From Thiomicrorhabdus sp041583835 (GTDB lineage Bacteria; Pseudomonadota; Gammaproteobacteria; Thiomicrospirales; Thiomicrospiraceae), in NCBI RefSeq assembly GCF_041583835.1, contig NZ_JBFHFC010000002.1, positions 124,001-188,000 of the forward strand: DNA of 64,000 nt, in the 5' to 3' direction. Under the pieces are notes generated by a model. That model made no database searches. It was not told the DNA's origin and saw nothing but the letters and a program-made list of their open reading frames with translations. Below are positions 8,900-19,486 of the stretch, piece by piece. The translations under genes and the position numbers were made by a program. Within the stretch, counting starts at the first letter, position 1, and every line of letters begins with the position of its first letter.

Positions 8900-9607
8900 T
8901 TAATGCGCATTCGAATAATCTCGCGCGCCGAAAATATCGGTTCCGATACGTACAATCGTTGCCCCTTCCAGAATAGCCGCTTCCAAATCTCCCGACATTC
9001 CCATCGATAAGGTATCAATTCGACAGTCCGGTAACTGTTGTTGCAGTTCGTCGAGCAGATTTTTCATTTTGGCAAACGGAATGCGTTGACTCTCAAAGTC
9101 GGTGGCGGCTTGAGGAATGGCCATCAGCCCGCGCAGATTTAAATTCGGCAAGGAGGCTATTTGGGGAGCGGCCTCCATTAATTCCTGTGGGGTGAATCCG
9201 GCTTTGCTGCTTTCACCGCTGATGTTGACTTCCAATAAGATATTCAACGGTGGCATGGATTGCGGACGTTGGTTGCTGAGTCGTTGCGCAATTTTTAATC
9301 GATCGACACTGTGAACCCAATTAAAGTGTTCGGCAATCGGTTTGGTTTTGTTGGATTGGATCGGGCCGATAAAATGCCAATCCAGTTCGGGGTGTACGGC
9401 GATCTTTTGCAGAGCTTCTTGTAGATAGTTTTCGCCAAAAGATTTTTGCCCTTGTTCGGCAAGTACTTCAATGTCCTCAATCGGTTTGGTTTTACTGACC
9501 GCCAATAACGAGACGGAATCGTCGGCACGGTTTGCATCTGCGACGGCGTTTTTTATGCGGTGTAAAACTTCTTCGTAGCGTTTGATTAATTCAGCGGGCA
9601 TTGTCAA
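8900..9607 (-). CDS. yggS: YggS family pyridoxal phosphate homeostasis protein
   Basis: This PLP-binding TIM-barrel protein (235 residues) buffers free pyridoxal phosphate. It shows the family motifs LLAVSKTKP with the PLP lysine near residue 37, FGENYLQEAL, WHFIGPIQSNK, VNISGE.SKAGF, LRGLMAIP and the C-terminal LSMGMSGDLEAAI with VRIGTDIFG. All expected motifs are present at normal spacing. In many bacteria it sits beside proC; here it is about 4 kb away as a single gene. Confidence 0.95.
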   Translation of the reverse strand: MTMPAELIKRYEEVLHRIKNAVADANRADDSVSLLAVSKTKPIEDIEVLAEQGQKSFGENYLQEALQKIAVHPELDWHFIGPIQSNKTKPIAEHFNWVHSVDRLKIAQRLSNQRPQSMPPLNILLEVNISGESSKAGFTPQELMEAAPQIASLPNLNLRGLMAIPQAATDFESQRIPFAKMKNLLDELQQQLPDCRIDTLSMGMSGDLEAAILEGATIVRIGTDIFGARDYSNAH

Positions 9608-9834
9608 ACCTCTTATGCAAAATCTATATCGGAATGCACTTTTCTTGTGTGCAGCGTGTGGCCATTATACTTTTTCTGTTTTATCTTGGGCATGAAGTGC
9701 ATGGCACCAAAACCGTATAAGACTTATTGAAATTGTTTTAGGTCAATTATTTGGCCGGAACGAGTTCAGATGCGATGTCTAGGGGCGTATACTGAAAAGA
9801 ACGAATCAGAGAGAATGGATACATGGAGGTGCGG

Positions 9835-10629
9835 ATGAAAAAAGTGAAATCGAGTGAAAGTAATTATCCTTACGAGGATAAACTGCCTTTTAAAGAGTAT
9901 ATGGAACAGAAGCGCTTATTGCAGATAGAGTTGTTGAAGATGCAGCGCTGGGTGAAAGAGAAAAACGAACGGATTGTGATGTTGTTCGAAGGGCGTGATG
10001 CGGCCGGAAAAGGTGGAACTATCAAGCGTTTTATGGAGCACCTCAATCCTCGCGGTGCACGTGTGGTGGCTTTGGATAAGCCGAGCGAGATTGAAAAAGG
10101 GCAGTGGTATTTTCAGCGTTATATCCAGAATTTACCGACGGCAGGAGAGATCGTATTATTTGACCGTTCCTGGTACAACCGTGCGGGTGTTGAGCGCGTA
10201 ATGGGATTTTGTACGCCGCCTGAATACATGCAGTTTATGCATCAGGCACCTGAATTCGAGCGCATGATTACGGCAGACGGCGTTCGCCTGATGAAGTTTT
10301 GGTTCTCCGTCGGCAGAAAAGAGCAGCTGCGACGTTTTAATGCGCGTAAGCATGACCCGCTTAAACAGTGGAAATTGAGCCCGATGGATTTGGCGTCATT
10401 AGACCGTTGGGAAGAATACACCAAGGCGAAGGAAGATATGTTCTTCTACACCAATACCACCGAAGCGCCTTGGACGGTCATTAAGTCAAACGATAAGAAG
10501 CGCGCTCGTTTGGAAACCATGCGTTACGTTTTGAATATGATTCCCTATGAAGGCAAGGATGAAGCGGTGATCGGCAAGCCGGATCCTCTGATTGTGAGTG
10601 CGGGTGAAGATATTTTTCAGCACGATTAA
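9835..10629 (+). CDS. ppk2: Polyphosphate kinase 2
   Basis: PPK2 transfers phosphate between polyphosphate and nucleotides, usually making ATP or GTP from the diphosphate. The start at 9835 is chosen because GGAGGT lies five bases upstream; an ATG at 9823 has no such site. The 264-residue protein has Walker A GRDAAGKGG near residues 53-61, lid-region Arg/Lys residues, and the Walker B-type FDRSWYNRAGVE near residue 109. Single-domain length suggests a class I or III enzyme. The gene is followed by a small conserved gene. Confidence 0.93.
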   Translation: MKKVKSSESNYPYEDKLPFKEYMEQKRLLQIELLKMQRWVKEKNERIVMLFEGRDAAGKGGTIKRFMEHLNPRGARVVALDKPSEIEKGQWYFQRYIQNLPTAGEIVLFDRSWYNRAGVERVMGFCTPPEYMQFMHQAPEFERMITADGVRLMKFWFSVGRKEQLRRFNARKHDPLKQWKLSPMDLASLDRWEEYTKAKEDMFFYTNTTEAPWTVIKSNDKKRARLETMRYVLNMIPYEGKDEAVIGKPDPLIVSAGEDIFQHD

Positions 10630-10687
10630 AAATGGGTTTGTGAATCGTGAGTAAGGTGATGAGATTCAGTTGAAAAAGGAAACAGAT

Positions 10688-10924
10688 ATGAATATGAAAA
10701 TCGAAGACCACGCGGCAAATGTTGTGAAGCGTTTTAAGGAGATGCTAAGCGAAGAACAAGTTGCCGTGATTGGTGACGAGCACTTTGAAGAGCTTGAAGT
10801 ATTGATTGAAGCGGCTATCGGTTCATCCGAGGCGAAAGCGTTATTGGATGCGGTTGTTCAGGTTGAAACCTTGGCGAGGTCTTTAGCCAAACATGCCGCG
10901 GCGGTGCAAAACTTAAACGAATAA
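10688..10924 (+). CDS. Small conserved hypothetical protein
   Basis: The 78-residue product is acidic and all-helical (HAANVVKRFKEMLSEEQ, then an alanine-rich second half). The ATG at 10688 is preceded by AAGGA at 7 bases, a better start than an upstream TTG. It lies 58 bases after ppk2 and probably shares its transcript. I do not recognise a family with certainty and see no catalytic motif. Confidence 0.7.
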   Translation: MNMKIEDHAANVVKRFKEMLSEEQVAVIGDEHFEELEVLIEAAIGSSEAKALLDAVVQVETLARSLAKHAAAVQNLNE

Positions 10925-10958
10925 AACAACATTTAGCGGTCGTGATTGGCGTTTCCGG

Positions 10959-11705
10959 TTAAACGGATGCAACCGTCACGCCGTTAAAGCTTACCCAGTC
11001 ATAAGGCTGGCAGAGCGCTTTACAAGCGCTGAGCTGTTCCTGTGTAAGGAATGCAATGATCTGCCAATTCAAATGGGTGATTTTGTGCGGCATGGATTCT
11101 TCCGTCGCTTCGCGTAAGCGTTTTTCGCTTTCCAACCAGATTTTGAACAGCTCCTCTAACCCGCCGTCGATGCAGCCCGGTAATCCTAAATCGCTTGCTA
11201 GACGATTGGGGATGTTCCAGTCTTCCAGTAAAGGACAGCTTCCGATGGCTTCGGGCGGAAGTTCCGGCAGCATGTATTGTGCGGGTTTAATCACAAAAGG
11301 GAATCCCGCTGTAGCATGCAGTAAAGCCAAGTAGGGTTTTTCGTCCTGAGTACGGATTTTCAGCCTTGCCTGCATCAAGAGAGGGGCGATTCCAAGATCA
11401 CTTCCCAATAATAACGTTGCTTGATCGGAACGGGTTTCAATCGGCAATGTAATCGTCGGCTCTTCCGAAACCAATAGAGCGGTTTGCGTTGAAGCCAGCC
11501 ATTCATCCGGCAAAGCTTTCATGCTGAGCAGTTGTAATTTGTTCGACTGGGTTTGAAACAGAGTGAGCGAGATTTCAGCGTGATCTTCGAAATAGAAGAC
11601 AACACCCGGTACGGAAGTCGGTTCTTCCAACTCCAATGTCAACAACCAGAAACCGCCCGGTTGTTGAGTTTGACGAATATTGGCAACGCTTAATTTTTGA
11701 TGCAT
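10959..11705 (-). CDS. PyrK / ferredoxin-reductase-like hypothetical protein
   Basis: The most likely start is the ATG at 11705; an upstream ATG at 11735 would give 258 residues. Residues about 85-100 (TLLLGSDLGIAPLLMQA) resemble the NAD-binding GxGIAPL stretch of FNR-like electron-transfer subunits such as PyrK, and the C-terminal YDWVSFNGV is also PyrK-like. There is no PyrK cysteine cluster for a 2Fe-2S centre. It lies downstream of the inactive dihydroorotase gene in the pyrRBC' order, so a part in pyrimidine synthesis is plausible but unproven. Confidence 0.65.
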   Translation of the reverse strand: MHQKLSVANIRQTQQPGGFWLLTLELEEPTSVPGVVFYFEDHAEISLTLFQTQSNKLQLLSMKALPDEWLASTQTALLVSEEPTITLPIETRSDQATLLLGSDLGIAPLLMQARLKIRTQDEKPYLALLHATAGFPFVIKPAQYMLPELPPEAIGSCPLLEDWNIPNRLASDLGLPGCIDGGLEELFKIWLESEKRLREATEESMPHKITHLNWQIIAFLTQEQLSACKALCQPYDWVSFNGVTVASV

Positions 11706-11738
11706 GCTGTTCCGATCCGTTAGGGACTTAATCAATCG

Positions 11739-13021
11739 TTAAACCGGATTGTTGCGGTAAACCGGACGTCCCTGGAATAGGGTCTGTTCAACCATGCCGG
11801 TAAATTCCCAACCGATAAACGGCGAATTTTTGCCTTCGCTTTGCATTTTGTCGGCTTCAAGCGTCCAGGTTGCATTTGGGTCGACGATGCAAAGGTCGGC
11901 CGAATTGCTTTTATCCAAACTGCCGATATTGCGACCTAGAATGCTTGCCGGCGTTTGAGTGACGCTGCGCACCGCCGTCATCAGGTCAAGCTGGTTTTCA
12001 TGAACCAATTTCAATAACAACGGCAACAGTGTTTCCAATCCGCTGATGCCGGGCTTGCTTTCTCCGAACGGCAGCAGTTTATCGTCTTTTTCCAATGGCG
12101 TATGGTCACTGACGACGGCATCGATGACGCCGGTTTTCAAACCCATCCGCAACGCTTCTTTGTCTTGCATGCTACGCAGAGGCGGTGTGACGTGGAAGAG
12201 GCTGTTAAATCCTAAAACGTCCATTTCGGAAAGATGCAGTTGGTGAATCGCCACGTCGCAAGTGACCGGCAGGCCGCGTTTTTTGGCGTCGGCGATCATT
12301 TCAACCGAGCGCGCACAAGACAGTTGCGAGAAATGCGCGCGGATTCCGGCTTCTTCCACCAGCAACAGGTCGCGCGCTAAAGCCGTCGTTTCCGCCGATG
12401 GAGGAATGGCGGGCAAGCCAAGTCGCGAACTGACCGGACCGCTGTGGGCAACGCCGTTGTTTTTTAACTTTTTGTCTTCACAACGTAACATGACCACCAA
12501 ATCATGCGACACCGCGTATTCCAAAGCGTTTTTTAAGGTCAGGGGATTTTGGATCGGTTGGTTGGCTTGGCTTAAAGCAACGCAACCCGCCTGTTGTAAC
12601 GAGTACATACCGCTGAGCAATTCGCCCTGCAGACCTTGGGTTAGGGCACCGATCGGCATGACGAATGCCGTCGCGGCCTGACGGGCACGGCGCTGAATCA
12701 ATTCGGTGACCGCCTGGGAATCATTGACCGGTGAAGTGTCCGGAGGGCAACATAAACTGGTCACGCCGCCGGCGACGGCGGCTTTGGTTTCCGATGCGAT
12801 GTTACCGGCATAGTTGTTGCCGGGATCGCCCAGGCGCGCCTGTAAATCGACCAAGCCCGGCAAAATCCATTTGCCGGTGGCGTCGATTTCCTGATCGGCG
12901 GTGAAGCCTTCCGGTATTTCGTCGCTGATTCCGACGATACGGCCGCGGGAAATATATAAGTTAGTGACTTTATCCAGATTTTGGCTTGGATCGATAATAC
13001 GTCCGTTGTTGATCGCTAATC

Positions 13022-13025
<4 letters not shown>
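11739..13025 (-). CDS. pyrX: Dihydroorotase-like protein PyrC' (probably inactive)
   Basis: The 428-residue protein has the dihydroorotase fold, but the metal-binding HxH signature is gone. The usual DVHxHLREPG position reads LQARLGDPG at residues 61-69. Later family segments are kept, such as HTPL near residue 312 and SILGRNIG. Such pseudo-dihydroorotases in pseudomonads assemble with aspartate carbamoyltransferase in a dodecamer without catalysing the next step. The ATG overlaps the pyrB stop (ATGA), which supports co-assembly. A true dihydroorotase must be encoded elsewhere. Confidence 0.88.
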
Positions 13026-14062
<1,037 letters not shown>

Positions 14063-14064
14063 GC

Positions 14065-14574
14065 TTACTCCTCTTCGCTTTGATCAACAATGGATACGGT
14101 GAGCGGTTCCGGGCCCGAAACCTTGAGTGTTTGGGTGCATTCGATCGACATGCCGATCACATCTGCTTGAATCGGAAGTTCCCGGCAGCCTTTACGATCC
14201 AGTAGGGTGACGAGCGTGATCGATGCGGGGCGGCCGAAATCGAAAATTTCGTTCATCGCGGCACGCACCGTACGGCCGGTGTAGAGTACGTCGTCTACTA
14301 GAATGATGTGCTGGTTATCAACTTCCCAAGGGATGTCCGACGGTTTGACGGTCGGGTTCAATCCGATTTTGGAGAAGTCGTCACGGTAGAAGCTGATATC
14401 GATGACGGCCAACGGATCTTCCAACCCCAGCTTTTGATGCAGGGCTTGGGCGACCCATTCGCCACCGGTACGAATCCCGATCATTTTAGGGGATTGCTGC
14501 AAAATCGCTTTGTGTTGCAGTACATGGCTGATAGTTTCAATCAGCTCATCGACATCAATATCAAGTTCCGTCAT
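14065..14574 (-). CDS. pyrR: Bifunctional pyr operon regulator / uracil phosphoribosyltransferase PyrR
   Basis: PyrR is a phosphoribosyltransferase-fold protein of 169 residues. It contains the PRPP-binding motif ILVDDVLYTGRTVRAA and the N-terminal GIRTGGEWVA. In Gram-positive bacteria it attenuates the pyr operon by binding mRNA; in proteobacteria the regulatory role is less clear. Its position directly upstream of pyrB suits a regulatory or salvage role. No attenuator was identified upstream, since yqgF lies 37 bases away. Confidence 0.92.
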   Translation of the reverse strand: MTELDIDVDELIETISHVLQHKAILQQSPKMIGIRTGGEWVAQALHQKLGLEDPLAVIDISFYRDDFSKIGLNPTVKPSDIPWEVDNQHIILVDDVLYTGRTVRAAMNEIFDFGRPASITLVTLLDRKGCRELPIQADVIGMSIECTQTLKVSGPEPLTVSIVDQSEEE

Positions 14575-14611
14575 TTGTGGTTCCCATAGACTTGTTTTCG
14601 GTCAGGAGCAT

Positions 14612-15052
14612 TCATGATTCTTTGTTTTCGAAAAGAGATCGGTTGGACTCTAACCAGTTTTCTAAAATAATTTGCGCAGCGTGGTCGTCGATATGCGTCT
14701 GTTTTACCCGGCGACTTTCGGCTTCAATCGAGCTAAGTTGTTCTTCAATGTAAAACACCGGGCAATGATAACGTCCACTCAGACGCTGGCCGAACTTGCG
14801 CGCCGGTTGGGTTAACGCTTGCTCGCTGCCGTCGAGTCGCATCGGCAGGCCGACTACGATGGCGACCGGTTGCCATTTTTCGAATAATCGGGTGATGTGT
14901 TCCCAATCCGGTTTACCGTCCTGGCTACGGACAATCGCTTCCGGTGCGGCGGTTTGAGTAATGGTTTGACCTACGGCAACGCCGATGCGTTTTAGTCCGA
15001 AATCAAATCCCAATACGACGCCGGCCAGTGCCTGCGGTTTACGGTTAGGCAT
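14612..15052 (-). CDS. ruvX: Holliday junction resolvase-like protein RuvX (YqgF)
   Basis: The 146-residue RNase H-fold protein has the family motifs LGFDFGLKRIGVAVG near residues 12-26, IVVGLPMRLDGSE and the C-terminal IDDHAAQIIL. YqgF is associated with pre-16S rRNA 5' maturation as well as recombination. Its start overlaps the end of yqgE by 8 bases, giving the common yqgE-yqgF pair. Confidence 0.94.
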   Translation of the reverse strand: MPNRKPQALAGVVLGFDFGLKRIGVAVGQTITQTAAPEAIVRSQDGKPDWEHITRLFEKWQPVAIVVGLPMRLDGSEQALTQPARKFGQRLSGRYHCPVFYIEEQLSSIEAESRRVKQTHIDDHAAQIILENWLESNRSLFENKES

Positions 15053-15611
15053 GTCCGGCCTCGGCCGTCAAAAATTCCGGTGAAATGCCTAGGGTTCCCA
15101 GTGCGACTTCCCATTTCGAATCGACGTCGGTGTCAAACAGTAAACTTTGATTGTAGGGAATCGTTAGCCAGCTGTTGTCTTGAATCTCTTGAGCGAGTTG
15201 TCCCGGTTTCCACCCGGCAAAACCGAGGCAGACCACAAATTGTTCCGGCCCTTCGTTTCGCGATAAGGCTTCCAGAAAATCATCGGATACGGTCATTGCC
15301 AAACTGTCCGAAAGCGTCATGCTGCTTTTCCAGTTGCCAATAGGGTGGTGCAGGATAAATCCGCGTTCCATATCCACCGGTCCGCCCATCATCACTTGGT
15401 CCGTTAGGAACGGATAATTTTCTTCGGTATGGTAGTTAAAATGCTCCAGCAACTCTTGGACGTTGAGTTTATGCGGCAGATTAATGACCAATCCCATCGA
15501 GCCGTGATCATTGTCTTCGACTAGATAGATGACGGTTTTTTCAAACCAGCTATCGTCCAGACTGGGCATGGCGATGAGGAAGTGATGTTCGAGTGAATGC
15601 ATTTGTTTCAT
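15045..15611 (-). CDS. yqgE: YqgE/AlgH family protein
   Basis: The 188-residue protein contains the hallmark HHFLIAMPSL..SWF..TVIYL, GSMGLVINLP, GGPV..ERGFILH and CLGFAGWKPGQLAQEI segments of the UPF0301 / AlgH family. In Pseudomonas AlgH affects alginate regulation, but its biochemistry is unknown. It forms an operon with ruvX and the downstream pyr genes. Confidence 0.94.
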   Translation of the reverse strand: MKQMHSLEHHFLIAMPSLDDSWFEKTVIYLVEDNDHGSMGLVINLPHKLNVQELLEHFNYHTEENYPFLTDQVMMGGPVDMERGFILHHPIGNWKSSMTLSDSLAMTVSDDFLEALSRNEGPEQFVVCLGFAGWKPGQLAQEIQDNSWLTIPYNQSLLFDTDVDSKWEVALGTLGISPEFLTAEAGHA

Positions 15612-15620
15612 AGTTGCAAA

Positions 15621-16637
15621 TTATAACAGTTTGGTGCGTTTTGCCATGGCTTTTGTTTGCAGGATATTGTCTTGTTGATCGATGACTAAAACCTGTTCGA
15701 TTCCCATCTTTTTAGCGACTTCCCGCCAGTGTTCGGGGCCGGCGATCAGAATGGCCGTAGCCGCCGAATCGGCGGTGGTGGCATCGGGGTGAATGACGGT
15801 CACCGAGGAGAAGCCGGAGGCGGGTTTGCCGGTATTGGGATTAAGTATGTGACTGAATCGTTTGCCTTGCCATTCAAAAAAGCGCTGATAGGTTCCGGAG
15901 GTCACAATACTTTCGTCGCCCGACAGGTGAATTGCGGCAATCGCTTTCGAGGCATTTTTGGGATCTTGAATACCGATTGACCAAGGCTGCCCGTTTTTCA
16001 TGCCGATAACCCGCATATCGCCGCCGATGTTGACCACCGCGTTTTCGATGCCTTCCTGTCTGAGCTGATGAATGGCGATGTCGAGCGCCAGTCCTTTAGC
16101 GTTGCCGCCGAAGTCGAGACTGACATCCGGGTTACGGCTGTAGAGTAGGTTGCCTTTAAAGTAAAGGTCGGCAATCGAGGGACGGGTTTTTAGCCAATGC
16201 TGTATCTTGGCTTCCTCAGGCGGCGGGCCTGCCCAGTGTTCGCTGTGAAATCCCCACAAGGCAATCAGTTCGCCGATGCCCGGATCAAACAGGTAATCGC
16301 TTTCCCGGGACAGTTTTTGCGATTTAATGATGAAGTTTTTGACCGAGTCCGCGACTTCAATCGGTTGCCGGTCGTGGATGGCTTGATTGATTTTGCTGAC
16401 AATGCCGCCTTTTTCCCAGGCATGCCACTCTTTATGAAAGGTTTGAAAACGTTGCTCGACTTCATGAATGGCTTGTTCGGCCGGTTGTTTGTCTTGCGTG
16501 TAGGTCGTTATTTCGACCAGGGTTCCGAAAACCACCAGTTCGGCTTTCGTTTCCACTTCTACGGGTTTACAGCCGTTAAGTGACATGAACGTTGCGATGA
16601 ACAGAAAAAAGGCGAATATCCACGACTGGGAGCGCAT
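15621..16637 (-). CDS. apbE: FAD:protein FMN transferase ApbE (lipoprotein)
   Basis: ApbE attaches FMN covalently to threonine of target proteins such as the NQR and RNF complexes, outside the cytoplasmic membrane. The start at 16637 gives a lipoprotein signal ending in SLNGC; an upstream in-frame ATG at 16664 would only lengthen it. Conserved elements are SLDFGGNAKGLALD, NIGGDMRV, VTSGTYQRFFEWQGKRFSHILNPNTGKPA and TADSAATAI. The gene is upstream of yqgE; its flavin target is not in this window. Confidence 0.94.
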   Translation of the reverse strand: MRSQSWIFAFFLFIATFMSLNGCKPVEVETKAELVVFGTLVEITTYTQDKQPAEQAIHEVEQRFQTFHKEWHAWEKGGIVSKINQAIHDRQPIEVADSVKNFIIKSQKLSRESDYLFDPGIGELIALWGFHSEHWAGPPPEEAKIQHWLKTRPSIADLYFKGNLLYSRNPDVSLDFGGNAKGLALDIAIHQLRQEGIENAVVNIGGDMRVIGMKNGQPWSIGIQDPKNASKAIAAIHLSGDESIVTSGTYQRFFEWQGKRFSHILNPNTGKPASGFSSVTVIHPDATTADSAATAILIAGPEHWREVAKKMGIEQVLVIDQQDNILQTKAMAKRTKLL

Positions 16638-16763
16638 GTCGATTAGGAGTGAAAGGGATGGCATATTGTGGCTTGGATCATGCTTTTATTTAAAAATCTA
16701 GTATATCTTAAATCAGTTTGGTTATCATAGGCGCCAAACTTAAATTAAACCTTTAAATACATT

Positions 16764-19409
16764 GTGGATAGTGACTTGACGGCTACAGAAGATTTACCCC
16801 AGAATTCAAGCCTTGGCGGCAAGGAAAGAGAAGTCGCCGATGGCGTGATTATCGTTTCAAAAACCGATCTTCATGGAACAATTACTCATGTAAACGATCC
16901 CTTTGTCGAGGTCAGTGGATTCACCCGCGAAGAGCTGATCGGTCAGCCGCATAATATTGTCCGCCATGCGGATGTTCCAAAAGCCGTATTTGCCGACTTG
17001 TGGAGTACCTTGAAGCAAGGTAAAACCTGGGTTCAACTGGTTAAGAACCGTTGCAAAAACGGTGATTACTATTGGGTGGAAGCCAACGTCAGTCCGATCG
17101 TCGAGAAGGGCGAAGTAGTCGGCTATATGTCGGTACGCCGCAAGATTTCCGATGAACAGAAGAAAGCGGCTCAAGCATTGTATCAGCAGATTGCCCAAGG
17201 CAAGAAGCAGCTGAGAAACGGTTACGTTCAAGAGTGGCTGAAACGTTATAACCTGGTGCGCCGAGTCAATCCGCTCTTCATTTTGATGTTCATGATTCTA
17301 CAGATGAGCGTTTTCGGTATTCTTGAAGCGTTAGGGGTTATTTCAATTCACTGGATAGTGCAATCGGTGGTGTTGACCGTGGTTTTATTGTTGGCCTTTT
17401 ACGTTAACCGTTACGTCAAATCCCAGGTGAATACGTTCGACCGGCTTTTAGCGGCGGCCTCGGAGGGTGATTTTACTGCGCATGTCGATACCTACGGCAA
17501 TACCTGGTTGTCAAAACTTGCCGGTGACCTGAAAAAAATGCAGATTCAGATGGGTGCGAGTTACGAACATAATCGTGTTCAGTTATTACAGAATACACGT
17601 TTGAAAACCGCTTTGGATAATGCATCCACTTCTATTTTGGTGGCGGATAATCACGGTCATATCATTTATTTAAACCAAGCGCTTACGGACTTGTTCGGAC
17701 AGCATCAATCGGCAATCCGGCAAGAGATTGCGGATTTTGATGTTGATCGCCTGATTGATCGTTCGCTGGACGTTTTTTATCAGAATCCGGAACGCCAGAC
17801 ACGCATTCCCGCCGATTTGAATTCGGTTTGGGAAGCGGATATTCAATTAGGCGATATGTTGTTTCATCTGGTTGCGCAGCCGGTGCTGGATTCCGAAGGG
17901 ATTAGAATCGGATCGGTGGTCGAATGGCTGGATATGACTCAGCAGCGCAGTATCGAAGCACGTTTGGATGGCGTATTGAGATTGGCGGCTAAGGGGCATA
18001 CCGATTTGACTTTGGATAGCAAAGGCTTAGACGGTTTTTACCTTTATACGGCCAATAACATTAACGACCTGTTAAAAAGTTTGAACGGTGCGGTCGAAGA
18101 TGTGGTCAAGGTCATGACGGGATTGGCTCAGGGCGATATCCAAAGCAGGATAGAAACGGAGTTGAGCGGTTCTCTGGCGGCGATGAAAGGCGCTGCCAAT
18201 GTTTCCTTGGATAACCTGAGTGGAATCATTCAGCATATCCGTGAAGTGGCCGCTTCGGTTTCATTGACGGCGGCAGAATCGGCCAAGGCATCCGACGACT
18301 TGTCCGCACGTTCGCAACAGGCGGCGGCGACTTTGGGTGAAATCAACGAAGTGATGCAGAATATCGATCGACTTCAGACTCAAAATACCCAATCCCTGAA
18401 CGGCATTTCGAATTTAGCTAACGAAGCGATTAATCTGAATCAGCAGGCGCGTCAGTCCATGGATGCTTCGATGAGTGCGATGGACGGCATTAAACAAACT
18501 TCCGAGAAGATCGGAGACATTATCGGTTTGATTGACGGTATCGCCTTCCAGACCAATTTGTTGGCGTTAAATGCCGCCGTGGAAGCCGCGCGTGCCGGAG
18601 AGCATGGACGTGGTTTTGCCGTGGTCGCCGGAGAGGTCAGAAATCTGGCGCAGAAGTCGGCCGAAGCCGCTAGAGATATTAAGGGATTGATCGAAGAGTC
18701 GACCCGGAATGTTAACCAGGGCTCGGAGAAAGTCCAGGCGACTCACCGCGTTTTCGGAGAGGTCGATACTGGAGTGACTAAAATCAGCGAGACTATGGAT
18801 GAGGTGATGCGTTCGATTCAGCAGCAGCAAGAGAGCGTTCACGAAGTCAGTGAGGCGATCGGCGATCTGGATCAAAATATCCAGCAGAATGCCAGCCTGG
18901 TTGAAGAGACTTCGACATCGGCGGGTAATTTAAGCGATCAGGCAAGAATGTTGAATGCCGAGGTTGGTAAGTTTAAGTTGGATGAGTCGGTGACTTCCAA
19001 ACAGAAATCCTCACCGGTGATCGACGGGATTAAATTGTCAGAAGTGCGTCAAAAAATGAATGTCTGGAGAATTACGGCACAGTCTTATATTAACGGAATC
19101 GGCGTCGAGCTTGACGAAGCGGCGGCTGTCGATGCCTCTGCCTGTGCCGTCGGGCATGCTTTGGATTCTATCGGTAAAGCATGTCCGCAGGTTCGCAGCT
19201 ATCCTCTTTGGGAACAAATCGATACCGATCATCGACGTCAGCATGATCTGTTGGCAGAGGCGTTGCAGATTCGTAATAAGATGGATGGTTCGACCGATAT
19301 TTCACAGCGTGAAGCGTTAAGTCAGTTGGTGGATGAATTTGTGATGGTGACGGAAAGGTTGGATAACGGTCTTATCGCGTTGGAAGGTCAGCTGCTTAAG
19401 CAGATATAA
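16764..19409 (+). CDS. Methyl-accepting chemotaxis protein with PAS and CZB-like domains
   Basis: This 881-residue chemoreceptor starts with GTG. An Aer-like PAS domain spans about residues 25-130 (TITHVNDPFVEVSGF, YYWVEANVSP). Two membrane helices follow near residues 170-212, and a second PAS-like region lies at about 280-390. The signalling domain has the tip QTNLLALNAAVEAARAGE near residue 594. A C-terminal CZB-like zinc domain (about 750-830) keeps the Cys and the DHRRQH histidines but lacks the first His three residues before Trp. No periplasmic ligand domain is seen; sensing of redox or energy state is inferred. Confidence 0.92.
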   Translation: MDSDLTATEDLPQNSSLGGKEREVADGVIIVSKTDLHGTITHVNDPFVEVSGFTREELIGQPHNIVRHADVPKAVFADLWSTLKQGKTWVQLVKNRCKNGDYYWVEANVSPIVEKGEVVGYMSVRRKISDEQKKAAQALYQQIAQGKKQLRNGYVQEWLKRYNLVRRVNPLFILMFMILQMSVFGILEALGVISIHWIVQSVVLTVVLLLAFYVNRYVKSQVNTFDRLLAAASEGDFTAHVDTYGNTWLSKLAGDLKKMQIQMGASYEHNRVQLLQNTRLKTALDNASTSILVADNHGHIIYLNQALTDLFGQHQSAIRQEIADFDVDRLIDRSLDVFYQNPERQTRIPADLNSVWEADIQLGDMLFHLVAQPVLDSEGIRIGSVVEWLDMTQQRSIEARLDGVLRLAAKGHTDLTLDSKGLDGFYLYTANNINDLLKSLNGAVEDVVKVMTGLAQGDIQSRIETELSGSLAAMKGAANVSLDNLSGIIQHIREVAASVSLTAAESAKASDDLSARSQQAAATLGEINEVMQNIDRLQTQNTQSLNGISNLANEAINLNQQARQSMDASMSAMDGIKQTSEKIGDIIGLIDGIAFQTNLLALNAAVEAARAGEHGRGFAVVAGEVRNLAQKSAEAARDIKGLIEESTRNVNQGSEKVQATHRVFGEVDTGVTKISETMDEVMRSIQQQQESVHEVSEAIGDLDQNIQQNASLVEETSTSAGNLSDQARMLNAEVGKFKLDESVTSKQKSSPVIDGIKLSEVRQKMNVWRITAQSYINGIGVELDEAAAVDASACAVGHALDSIGKACPQVRSYPLWEQIDTDHRRQHDLLAEALQIRNKMDGSTDISQREALSQLVDEFVMVTERLDNGLIALEGQLLKQI

Positions 19410-19439
19410 AGGCGTGTCAGGTTTATCTGATTTAGTTTT

Positions 19440-19466
19440 AAAACGGACCGAAAGGTCCGTTTTTAA
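19440..19466 (+). terminator. Rho-independent terminator after chemoreceptor gene
   Basis: A perfect stem AAACGGACC / GGTCCGTTT with a GAAA tetraloop is followed by further T residues, about 30 bases after the stop. It can also serve the leftward gshB transcript because the other side is A-rich. Confidence 0.9.
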
Positions 19467-19486
19467 TTTCTATTGCCGTAAACGGT

